Under the pieces are notes generated by a model. That model saw nothing but the letters and a program-made list of their open reading frames with translations. It made no database searches and had not been told where the DNA came from. 64,000 bases of DNA from Leifsonia sp040686855 (lineage in GTDB: Bacteria; Actinomycetota; Actinomycetes; Actinomycetales; Microbacteriaceae): contig NZ_JBFBOG010000003.1 of NCBI RefSeq assembly GCF_040686855.1, positions 496,001 through 560,000 of the forward strand, given 5' to 3'. Below are positions 41,885 through 49,382 of the stretch, piece by piece (the stretch's first letter is position 1; each line of letters opens with the position of its first letter). The position numbers and the translations under genes were made by a program.

Positions 41885-42816
41885 CCGTGACAACACACGA
41901 TCGCACGCTGACGCGTCCCCGCCGCACACCCCTCACCTGGGTGCGCGGCGGGGGCCTCAGCTCCCTGCTCTTCCTGCTGCCGATGCTCGTCATCTTCGGG
42001 GTCTTCTCGTGGTGGCCGATCGTGCGCAGCGTGGTGATGAGCTTCCAGCACACCAACCTCGTCACCGCGCCCACCTGGGTGGGCTTCGACAACTTTGTCC
42101 AGGTGGTGAACGATCCGCTGTTCTGGACAGCGGTCGGCAACACCGCCTGGTTCGCGTTCCTCGCGCTCATCCTCGGGTATCCGATCCCGCTCATCGCCGC
42201 CGTGCTGATGAGCGAGGTGAAGCGGGCGAAGGGGCTGTACAGCGCGCTCGCCTACCTGCCGGTCGTCGTGCCGCCGGTCGTGGCGGTGCTGCTGTGGAAG
42301 TTCTTCTACGACGCGCGCCCCGACGGCGTGTTCAACACGATCCTCGGCTGGGTCGGCATCCCGCCGCAGCCGTGGATCCAGTCCGCCACCCAGGCGATGC
42401 CGTCGCTCGTCGTCGAGGCGACCTGGGCCGCCGCGGGCGGGACCATCATCATCTACCTGGCCGCGATCACCGGAGTGGCGCCGGAGCTGTACGACGCGGC
42501 CGAGGTGGACGGTGCAGGCATCTGGCAGAAGGTCTGGCACGTGACGATGCCGCAGCTGCGCAGCGTCCTGCTGATCACGCTCATCCTGCAGATCATCGGG
42601 ACGGCGCAGGTGTTCCTCGAGCCGTTCCTCTTCACCGGCGGAGGGCCGGTCGACTCGACGGTCACCATCCTGCTGCTGATCTACCGGTACGCGTTCCAGA
42701 ACTCCCTCGGCGGCGACTACGGGGCCGCGACCGCGCTCAGTCTGATGCTCGCGGCGTTCCTCGCCGTGCTGTCGCTCGTGTACTTCCGTCTCACCAAGTC
42801 CTGGAGCCAGAATTGA
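41881..42816 (+). CDS. ABC transporter permease, MalF-like
   Basis: A 311-residue permease of carbohydrate ABC importers with about six helices. The conserved cytoplasmic EAA loop is visible as YDAAEVDGAGIWQKVWHVTM. Starts with GTG overlapping the binding-protein stop and ends overlapping the next gene. Pairs with the following MalG-like permease to form the membrane channel. No ATPase gene is present in the operon, so a shared MsiK-type ATPase elsewhere must drive uptake. Confidence 0.92.
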   Translation: MTVTTHDRTLTRPRRTPLTWVRGGGLSSLLFLLPMLVIFGVFSWWPIVRSVVMSFQHTNLVTAPTWVGFDNFVQVVNDPLFWTAVGNTAWFAFLALILGYPIPLIAAVLMSEVKRAKGLYSALAYLPVVVPPVVAVLLWKFFYDARPDGVFNTILGWVGIPPQPWIQSATQAMPSLVVEATWAAAGGTIIIYLAAITGVAPELYDAAEVDGAGIWQKVWHVTMPQLRSVLLITLILQIIGTAQVFLEPFLFTGGGPVDSTVTILLLIYRYAFQNSLGGDYGAATALSLMLAAFLAVLSLVYFRLTKSWSQN

Positions 42817-43808
42817 CCACCACGACCACGCTCCCGCCCGAAGTCCGCAACGTTCTCGGCGACGTGATCGAGGAGGGCGGCGCGCCGGAGCCGCCCCGCC
42901 GACGGCGCCGACGTCGGCGGCCGGCGGAGGAGGGCGAGCGCGGCATCCTGTCGGTCTCCGACCGGCGGAAGCCCGGCGTCCGCTGGTCGACGCGCGTCGT
43001 ACACGGGCTGCTGCTGCTCCTGCTGGTCGTCGTCGGGCTCGGGCCGCTGCTGTGGCTCGCGAAGTCGGCGATCACGCCGACGGCGGACACGCTGCGCACG
43101 CCGATGGCGTTGTTCCCGCACGGCGTGGACTGGGCGAACCTGTCGACCGCGTGGTCGACGGTCCACATCGACGTGCAGTTCGTCAACACGATCTGGGTCG
43201 CGGCGGGGTCGTGGGCGGCGCAGATCATCGTCGCGACGACCGCGGGCTACGCGCTGAGCGTGCTGCGGCCGGCGTACGGGAAGGTGCTCTATGGACTCAT
43301 CCTGACGACGCTGTTCGTGCCGTCGGTGGTGCTGCTCGTGCCGCTCTACCTCACCATCCTGAACCCGCCGCTGCTCGGGCAGTCGCTCATCAACACGTTC
43401 TGGGCGGTGTGGCTGCCGGCCGGAGCGAGCGCGTTCAACGTCGTGCTGGTGAAGCGGTTCTTCGACAACCTCCCGCGCGAGGTGTTCGAGGCGGCGCGGA
43501 CGGACGGGGCCGGGCCGTTCCGGCTGTTCTGGTCGATCGTGCTGCCGATGTCGAAGCCGATCCTCGGGGTGGTGTCGGTGTTCGCGATCATCGCCGCGTG
43601 GAAGGACTACCTGTGGCCGTTGCTCGTGCTGCGCGACCCGGCCATCCAGCCGCTGTCCGTCCGCCTGCCCACCCTGCAGGCGGCCATCCAGCTCGACGTG
43701 TACCTGGCGGCGCTCGCGATCTCGACGCTGATCCCGATCGCGCTGTTCCTGGTCTTCCAGGGGCTGTTCCTGCGGAGCGCGGGACTCGGAGGCGCCGTCA
43801 AGGGCTGA
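42813..43808 (+). CDS. ABC transporter permease, MalG-like, with poly-Arg N-terminus
   Basis: A 331-residue permease with about six helices and the EAA loop FEAARTDGAGPFRLFWSIVL. It starts at an unusual TTG (42813) overlapping the previous stop. Residues 30-38 are nearly all arginine in a long cytoplasmic extension not seen in MalG, perhaps an anchor or contact for the separate ATPase. It partners the MalF-like subunit. The following gene is a separate lipoprotein unit with its own leaderless promoter. Confidence 0.9.
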   Translation: MTTTTTLPPEVRNVLGDVIEEGGAPEPPRRRRRRRRPAEEGERGILSVSDRRKPGVRWSTRVVHGLLLLLLVVVGLGPLLWLAKSAITPTADTLRTPMALFPHGVDWANLSTAWSTVHIDVQFVNTIWVAAGSWAAQIIVATTAGYALSVLRPAYGKVLYGLILTTLFVPSVVLLVPLYLTILNPPLLGQSLINTFWAVWLPAGASAFNVVLVKRFFDNLPREVFEAARTDGAGPFRLFWSIVLPMSKPILGVVSVFAIIAAWKDYLWPLLVLRDPAIQPLSVRLPTLQAAIQLDVYLAALAISTLIPIALFLVFQGLFLRSAGLGGAVKG

Positions 43809-43824
43809 CGTCTACGATCGTGGG

Positions 43825-45000
43825 ATGCCCTCGAACCGATCCCGCTGGATGCTCGCCGCCGCGGTCGCGGCGACCGCGATCCTCGGGCTCGCCGGGTGTT
43901 CCGGCGCCGCGTCGCCGGCGGAGGCCGGGCGCACGTCGGCGCGGGCCACGCCGTCCGCGACGCCGACGCCGACCCGCGACCCGGCCGAGGTCTGGGTGGA
44001 TGTGCGCCTCGCGAACATGACGCTGCGGCAGAAGGTCGCGAGCCTCTTCATGCTCCATGCGCCGGGCACCGATCCGGCCGCGTTGCAGGCGTTCGTGAGC
44101 ACCTACGGCCTCGGCGGACTCATCTTCATGGGCGACAACATCCCGGCGACGCCCGAGGCGCTGGCCGCGCAGACCGCGGCGACGCGGGCCACCGACCCCG
44201 CGTTGCCGCCGCTGATCGGCATCGACGAGGAGGGCGGCGACGTCACCCGCCTGCCCTGGGACGGCCAGCCGGGCGGCGAGGAGCTGCGGTCGCAGCCGCC
44301 CGCGGCCGCGCAGGCCGCGTTCGCCGCGCGTGCGCAGTTGTTGAAGCAGGCGGGCGTCACGGTGAACTTCGGCACGGTCGCCGACGTGACCGCCGATCCC
44401 TCCTCGTTCATCGCCGACCGCGTGCTCGGCACCGACCCGGCGTCATCGGCCACGAGGGTCGCGGCGTCGGTGACGGGGGAGCGCGGCGCGGTGTTCAGCA
44501 CCCTCAAGCACTTCCCGGGCCATGGCGAGACGGAGGCGGACTCGCACCACACCGTTCCGACCGCTCCGATCGACCTCGCCCGGTACGCCGAGCAGGACGA
44601 GCCGTCGTTCCGCGCGGGCGTCGACGCGGGCGCCGAGTTCGTCATGTTCGGGCACCTCGTCTACAGCGGGGTGGACGCGCAGCCGGCGTCGCTCTCAGCG
44701 ACCTGGCACCGCCTCCTCGCCGACCGGCTCGGCTTCCGCGGCGTGACGGTCACCGACGACCTGCGCATGCTGCAGGACGCGGGCCTGCCGCAGTACCGGG
44801 ACGCGGGCGAGAACGCGGTGCAGGCCGTGGCCGCCGGCAACACCATGGTGCTCATCGTGCAGAGCCCGCAGACCGACCCGAACGCGCTGATCGACGCCGT
44901 GACGGCGGCGGTGCAGCAGGGGCGCATCCCGCTCGAGCAGATCGACGCGGATGCCCGGAAACTCCTGGTTCTGCGGCACTCGCTCGCGCCGAAAGAGTGA
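43825..45000 (+). CDS. GH3 beta-N-acetylhexosaminidase, NagZ-like lipoprotein
   Basis: A 391-residue lipoprotein (lipobox LAGC, Cys25) with a family 3 glycoside hydrolase domain. The NagZ histidine-aspartate motif appears as KHFPGHGETEADSHH, and the nucleophile is probably Asp311 in VTVTDDLRML. It would release N-acetylglucosamine from muropeptides or glycans outside the membrane, not in the cytoplasm as in E. coli. TACGAT (43813-43818) ends six bases before ATG 43825, so it has its own leaderless promoter though it follows the sugar permeases. Confidence 0.9.
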   Translation: MPSNRSRWMLAAAVAATAILGLAGCSGAASPAEAGRTSARATPSATPTPTRDPAEVWVDVRLANMTLRQKVASLFMLHAPGTDPAALQAFVSTYGLGGLIFMGDNIPATPEALAAQTAATRATDPALPPLIGIDEEGGDVTRLPWDGQPGGEELRSQPPAAAQAAFAARAQLLKQAGVTVNFGTVADVTADPSSFIADRVLGTDPASSATRVAASVTGERGAVFSTLKHFPGHGETEADSHHTVPTAPIDLARYAEQDEPSFRAGVDAGAEFVMFGHLVYSGVDAQPASLSATWHRLLADRLGFRGVTVTDDLRMLQDAGLPQYRDAGENAVQAVAAGNTMVLIVQSPQTDPNALIDAVTAAVQQGRIPLEQIDADARKLLVLRHSLAPKE

Positions 45001-45112
45001 CGCGTCAACTTTTTTTGGCGAAATCGGAATATCCCCGGAGTCGATGCGCTTGCATGTACCTGACGCGGATGGATGGGCCATCCCGCGAGCGACTTCCCTG
45101 AAGGAGACACCC

Positions 45113-45664
45113 GTGACCATCGAGATCCCCGGTTACAAGGCAGGCACCTGGACCATCGACCCCACCCACAGCGAGGTCGGGTTCAGCATCCGCCACTTGA
45201 TGATCAGCAAGGTGAAGGGCGTGTTCGAGAACTTCGACGCCACCTTCGTCACCGCCGAGAACCCGCTCGACTCCAAGGTCACCGCCAAGGCCGACGTCGC
45301 GTCCATCAACACCAAGGACAAGAACCGCGACGCGCACCTCCGCACCGGCGACTTCTTCCTCGCCGAGGAGCACCCGACCATCGACTTCGTCTCCACCGGC
45401 GTTCGTCACGAGGGCGGCGAGTTCCTGGTCGACGGCGACCTGACCATCAAGGGCGTCACCAAGCCGGTCACCTTCGAGTTCGACTTCGGCGGCTTCGGCC
45501 AGGACCCCTACGGCAACTACAAGGCCGGCGCGACCGCGAAGACCAAGATCAACCGCGAGGACTTCGGCCTCACCTACAACGCGGCCCTCGAGACCGGCGG
45601 CATGCTGCTCGGCGACGAGGTCACCATCACCCTCGAGCTGCAGGCTGTGCTCGACCAGGCCTGA
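45113..45664 (+). CDS. YceI family lipid-binding protein
   Basis: A 183-residue protein of the YceI fold, a lipocalin-like beta barrel that binds isoprenoids or amphiphiles. Typical sequence is TWTIDPTHSEVGFSIRHLMI near the start and a beta-rich remainder (DGDLTIKGVTKPVTFEFDF). There is no signal peptide, so it is cytoplasmic, unlike the periplasmic E. coli YceI. It starts with GTG at 45113, after AAGGAGAC. A strong hairpin follows. Frequent acid and Lys pairs are normal for the family. Confidence 0.92.
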   Translation: MTIEIPGYKAGTWTIDPTHSEVGFSIRHLMISKVKGVFENFDATFVTAENPLDSKVTAKADVASINTKDKNRDAHLRTGDFFLAEEHPTIDFVSTGVRHEGGEFLVDGDLTIKGVTKPVTFEFDFGGFGQDPYGNYKAGATAKTKINREDFGLTYNAALETGGMLLGDEVTITLELQAVLDQA

Positions 45665-45687
45665 TCCGCTCGGGTCCTGCAAAAAGA

Positions 45688-45730
45688 GAGGAGCTTCCGG
45701 CCCAATCCGGCCGGAAGCTCCTCCCTTTCC
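45688..45730 (+). terminator. Hairpin terminator after yceI
   Basis: Arms 45688-45702 and 45709-45723 are perfectly paired (15 bases) around CAATCC, followed by CCTTTCCC. It lies 24 bases after the YceI stop and should stop its transcript. Confidence 0.85.
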
Positions 45731-45922
45731 CGTATCCCACGGCGTGTTGCGCGCAGAGTCCTCCCTTTCTCGCGGCGGGTGGGGCTGCGCGAAACGGAGG
45801 AGGCAGGCGCAACCGGACGGCGTGTCGAGGCGGAACGGAGGAGTTGCAGCCGCCCAACGGCGAGACATCCTCCGTTTCGCGCGGGTGGGGCGGGCTAGGT
45901 GGGGCGGGCTAGGTGGGGCGGA
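45731..45922. repeat. Repeat-rich intergenic region with inverted and tandem repeats
   Basis: The 192 bases between convergent genes hold no ORF I support. GCGCGAAACGGAGGA (45787-45801) is perfectly inverted as TCCTCCGTTTCGCGC (45868-45882). Degenerate copies lie near 45762-45777 and 45829-45841. GGTGGGGCGGGCTA is tandemly repeated about 2.7 times at about 45884-45921. Two unpaired copies of the ACGGCGTGT core of the long hairpins occur near 45739 and 45817. Confidence 0.7.
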
Positions 45923-47311
45923 TCAGTGCCCGATGAGGGGGCCGAGCACCCGGGACACGACCGAGGGCCGTCGGGTGACCGACTCCTCGAGGTCGGCGGA
46001 CTCCATCGCCACCAGGCCCGCGTTCGCGCCGGCGAAGCGCAGCGGCTCCGGCTCCCAGCGCGGGGAGCGGTGGCCGACCCAGGGCAGTTCCGTCAGGGAG
46101 GTCCGCGCTCCGGTCAGCAGGTCGGCGAGCGTCCGTCCCGCCAGATTGGTCGTGCTCAGCCCGTCGCCGACGTAGCCGCCCGCCCACGCCTCCCGCGCGT
46201 CCGCGTCGTAGCCGACGCTCGCGTGCCAGTCGCGCGGGACACCCAGCGGACCGCCCCAGTGGTGCGTGATCCTCGCTCCCGCCGCATCCGGGAACAGGTC
46301 GAACAGCGTCCGCACCAGGTGCTCGCGCACGCGCGGCGACCGGTCGTAGGAGGGGTGGATGGCGCTGCCCAGGTGGTAGCGCGCGCCGCGGCCGCCGAAC
46401 GCGAACCGGTTGTCGGCGGTCCGCTGCCCGTAGACGATGAGGTTGCGGAAGTCGGTGAACGTCTGCCCGTGCTCGATCCCGATCCGCTCCCAGGTGGCGT
46501 CGGGCAGCGGCTCGGTCGCGATCATGAGCGAGTAGAGCGGCAGGATGCGGCGCCCCACCTGGGGCAGCTGCGAGCCGTAGCCTTCGGTGGCGTTCACGAC
46601 GGTTCCGGCGCGCACCAGCCGGTCGGCGCCGCCGGAGCGCGCCCGGACCGTGCCGTCGTCCCACGACAGCACCTCGGTGCCCTCGGCGATCGTCGCGCCG
46701 CGGCGCTCCACGACCCGGGCGAGCCCACGCACGAGCTTGGCCGGGTGGATGCGCGCGCAGGCGGGGGTGAACGTCGCGGCCACGGCATCCGGCGCGTTGA
46801 ATCGGCTGCGGACGGTCTCCGTTCCCCACAGCGCGACCTCATCGACGCCGTAGCGCTCGGACTCCTCGAACTCGCCCTGCGCGGCCGAGACCTGAGGGCG
46901 GCTGCGGGCGAAGGTCACCGTGCCGCCGCGGGCGTAGTCGATGTCGATGCCCTCGGCCTCGGCCACCCGGCCGACCTCGTCCACCGTGTCGACCATGGCG
47001 CGGCGGGTGGCGACGGCGGCGTCGAACCCGTAGCGCTTCTCCAGCTTCGACGCCGACCACGGGAACAGCGCCGAGCACCAACCGCCGTTGCGGCCGGAGG
47101 CGCCGAACCCGGCCACCTCCTTCTCCAGCAGAAGGATGCGCAGGGAGGGGTCGCGCTCCTGGAGGTAGTACGCCGTCCACAGCCCGGTGAGCCCCGCGCC
47201 GACGATCGCCACATCCACGTCGGTGTCGGAGCTCAGCCCCGGTCGCGGCCGGAACCCGTCCTCCTGCTCCGCGATCGAATCGAACCAGAACCCGACCTCG
47301 CGGTAGTCCAT
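45923..47311 (-). CDS. FAD-dependent oxidoreductase, amine oxidase-like (PuuB/OrdL type)
   Basis: A 462-residue flavoprotein of the DAO family. The FAD-binding signature is DVDVAIVGAGLTGLWTAYYL near residue 30. The C-terminal GGYVGDGLSTTNLAGRTLAD part closes the FAD site. It likely oxidises a primary or secondary amine or a gamma-glutamylated polyamine to an aldehyde. Its neighbours, an aminotransferase and a gamma-aminobutyraldehyde dehydrogenase, suggest putrescine use. ATG 47311 (MDYREVGFWF) is chosen because GGGAGA precedes it; a longer frame starts within the upstream hairpin. Exact substrate unknown. Confidence 0.88.
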   Translation of the reverse strand: MDYREVGFWFDSIAEQEDGFRPRPGLSSDTDVDVAIVGAGLTGLWTAYYLQERDPSLRILLLEKEVAGFGASGRNGGWCSALFPWSASKLEKRYGFDAAVATRRAMVDTVDEVGRVAEAEGIDIDYARGGTVTFARSRPQVSAAQGEFEESERYGVDEVALWGTETVRSRFNAPDAVAATFTPACARIHPAKLVRGLARVVERRGATIAEGTEVLSWDDGTVRARSGGADRLVRAGTVVNATEGYGSQLPQVGRRILPLYSLMIATEPLPDATWERIGIEHGQTFTDFRNLIVYGQRTADNRFAFGGRGARYHLGSAIHPSYDRSPRVREHLVRTLFDLFPDAAGARITHHWGGPLGVPRDWHASVGYDADAREAWAGGYVGDGLSTTNLAGRTLADLLTGARTSLTELPWVGHRSPRWEPEPLRFAGANAGLVAMESADLEESVTRRPSVVSRVLGPLIGH

Positions 47312-47332
47312 GCGTCTCCCTAGCTCAACGAA

Positions 47333-47382
47333 TGGTCCCAACACGCCGTTACGTTCGGGTGCATAACGGCGTGTTGGGACCA
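47333..47382. repeat. Long intergenic hairpin (ACACGCCGT family, copy 3)
   Basis: Arms 47333-47351 and 47364-47382 are perfectly complementary over 19 bases around a 12-base loop. The arm includes AACACGCCGT, as in copies 1 and 2. It lies within a same-strand pair (aminotransferase then oxidoreductase), so it may reduce rather than end transcription. Confidence 0.72.
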
Positions 47383-47393
47383 GTGGATGCGGA

Positions 47394-48809
47394 TCAGAGG
47401 TGGTTGGACGCCTCGGTCAGCACCGACTCGAGGATCTGGCGGATCTCGACGAACTCGTTCGGGCCGATCGTGAGCGGCGGAGCGAGCTGCACCACGGGGT
47501 CGCCGCGGTCGTCGGCGCGGCAGTACAGGCCCGCGTCGTACAGGGCCTTGGAGAGGAAGCCGCGGAGCAGGCGCTCCGACTCGTCGTCGTCGAAGGTCTC
47601 CTTGGTGTTCTTGTCCTTGACCAGCTCGATGCCGAAGAAGTAGCCGGCGCCGCGCACGTCGCCGACGATCGGCAGCGCGAGCAGCTTCTCGAGCTCGGCG
47701 CGGAAGAGCGGGGAGTTCTCGCGGACGCGCTCGTTGAGCCCTTCCTCTTCGAAGATGTCCAGGTTCTCCATCGCGACCGCGGCCGAGACCGGGTGACCGC
47801 CGAACGTGTAGCCGTGGTAGAACGACGTGTTGCCGTGCTTGAAGGGCTCGTAGATCCGGTCGCTGATGATGGTCGCGCCGATGGGGGAGTAGCCGCTGGT
47901 CATGGCCTTCGCGCAGGTGATCATGTCCGGCACGTAGCCGTACTCGTCGCAGGCGAACATATGGCCGATGCGGCCGAAGGCGCAGATGACCTCGTCGCTG
48001 ACCATGAGCACGTCGTACTTATCGCAGATCTCGCGGACGCGCTGGAAGTAGCCGGGAGGCGGCGGGAAGCAGCCGCCGGAGTTCTGCACCGGCTCGAGGA
48101 AGATCGCGGCGACGGTGTCCGGACCCTCGAACTGGATCATCTCCTCGATGCGGTTGGCCGCCCAGACGCCGAACGCCTCGATGTCGTCACTCGGAGCGCC
48201 CATCTCGTCGGCCCGGTAGAAGTTCGTGTTCGGGACGCGGAACCCGCCGGGGGTCAGCGGCTCGAACATCTCCTTCATCGCGGGGATGCCGGTGATCGCG
48301 AGCGCGCCCTGCGGGGTGCCGTGGTACGCGACCGAGCGCGACAGCACCTTGTGCTTGGTCGGCTTGCCCTGCAGCTTCCAGTAGTACTTCGCCAGCTTGA
48401 ACGCGGTCTCGACCGCCTCGCCGCCGCCGGTGGAGAAGAAGACGCGATTGAGGTCGCCGGGCGCGTAGGACGCGAGCCGGTCGGCCAGGCGGATGGCGTT
48501 GGGGTGGGCGTACGACCAGATCGGGAAGAACGCCAGCTCCTCCGCCTGCTTCGCAGCAGCCTCGGCGAGGCGCTTGCGGCCGTGGCCCGCGTTCACCACG
48601 AACAGCCCGGAGAGGCCGTCGATGTAGCGCTTGCCGTGGTCGTCCCAGATGTGGTGGCCCTCGCCCTTGGTGATGATCGGGACGCCGTGGCCGTCCTCCA
48701 TCACCGACTGGCGGGCGAAGTGCATCCACAGGTGGTCCCGGGCCTTCGCCTGCAGGTCCGCCTCATCCGGTGTGATGGGCTCGCCGAAGGTTTCTACGGT
48801 TGTCGTCAT
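47394..48809 (-). CDS. Class III aminotransferase (putrescine/GABA:pyruvate type)
   Basis: A 471-residue PLP enzyme of the omega-aminotransferase group (SpuC/GabT-like). The PLP lysine fits Lys in ITCAKAMTSGYSPIGA, with the Asp of DVLMVSDEVICAFGR binding the cofactor ring. It should convert a diamine or omega-amino acid to an aldehyde. The start at 48809 gives MTTTVETFGEPITPDEADLQ. The AsnC gene upstream ends two bases before this start, so the two form one unit. With the PatD-type dehydrogenase across the divergent promoter it fits putrescine to GABA conversion. Confidence 0.92.
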   Translation of the reverse strand: MTTTVETFGEPITPDEADLQAKARDHLWMHFARQSVMEDGHGVPIITKGEGHHIWDDHGKRYIDGLSGLFVVNAGHGRKRLAEAAAKQAEELAFFPIWSYAHPNAIRLADRLASYAPGDLNRVFFSTGGGEAVETAFKLAKYYWKLQGKPTKHKVLSRSVAYHGTPQGALAITGIPAMKEMFEPLTPGGFRVPNTNFYRADEMGAPSDDIEAFGVWAANRIEEMIQFEGPDTVAAIFLEPVQNSGGCFPPPPGYFQRVREICDKYDVLMVSDEVICAFGRIGHMFACDEYGYVPDMITCAKAMTSGYSPIGATIISDRIYEPFKHGNTSFYHGYTFGGHPVSAAVAMENLDIFEEEGLNERVRENSPLFRAELEKLLALPIVGDVRGAGYFFGIELVKDKNTKETFDDDESERLLRGFLSKALYDAGLYCRADDRGDPVVQLAPPLTIGPNEFVEIRQILESVLTEASNHL

Positions 48810-48811
48810 GG

Positions 48812-49294
48812 TTATCGCGTTCCCCAGTTGTAGAACTGTTTGTGGAGTTTGAGATAGACGAACGTCTCCGTGGAGAGCACTCCCGGAAGCGTCCGGATCT
48901 CGGAGTTGAGCATCGTGATGAGGTCGAGGTCGTTCTCGCACACCACTTCGGCGAGGATGTCGAAGGTGCCGGCGGTCAGCACCACGTAGTCCACGTCCGG
49001 CATGGCCGCGAGCTTGTCGGCCACGGCCCGGGTGTCTCCGGTGCACCGTACGCCGATCATCGCCTGCCGGTAGAAGCCGAGCTGCATCGGGTCGGTCACG
49101 GCCACGATCTGCATCACACCCGACTCGGTCAGCTTCTGCACGCGCTGGCGCACCGCCGCCTCGCTGAGACCGACGGCCTTGCCGATCTCGGCGTACGACT
49201 TGCGGCCGTCCACCTGCAACTGCTCGATGATCGCCTTGGAGACATCGTCGATGGTCGCAGCCTTTTGGCCGTTCGTTGCCCGAGGGGTACTCAT
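48812..49294 (-). CDS. Lrp/AsnC family transcriptional regulator
   Basis: A 160-residue regulator. The N-terminal HTH (DDVSKAIIEQLQVDGRKSYA, then EIGKAVGLSEAAVRQRVQKL) leads to the RAM ligand domain, ending VYLKLHKQFYNWGTR. The ATG at 49294 has CAGAAT (49306-49301) ending six bases upstream, so the transcript is probably leaderless. Divergent from the dehydrogenase, and co-transcribed with the aminotransferase. The partial inverted repeat in the divergent region is a candidate binding site; the ligand may be putrescine, GABA or an amino acid. Confidence 0.93.
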   Translation of the reverse strand: MSTPRATNGQKAATIDDVSKAIIEQLQVDGRKSYAEIGKAVGLSEAAVRQRVQKLTESGVMQIVAVTDPMQLGFYRQAMIGVRCTGDTRAVADKLAAMPDVDYVVLTAGTFDILAEVVCENDLDLITMLNSEIRTLPGVLSTETFVYLKLHKQFYNWGTR

Positions 49295-49382
49295 GGACCG
49301 ATTCTGTCAGCGGAGTGGGGACCTGGCAAGCGATTCCGCACCGATCTACCGCTTTCGCTGACGAAATCAGTAGGCTGCGGGC
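49295..49382. promoter_or_regulatory. Divergent promoters with Lrp-type inverted repeat
   Basis: The leftward -10 is CAGAAT (49306-49301) and the rightward is TAGGCT (49371-49376), each six bases from its start codon. GATTCTGTCAGCG (49300-49312) and CGCTGACGAAATC (49356-49368) are inverted copies matching at 11 of 13 bases. Their centres are 56 bases apart, and each lies at or just upstream of a -10 box. Confidence 0.65.
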
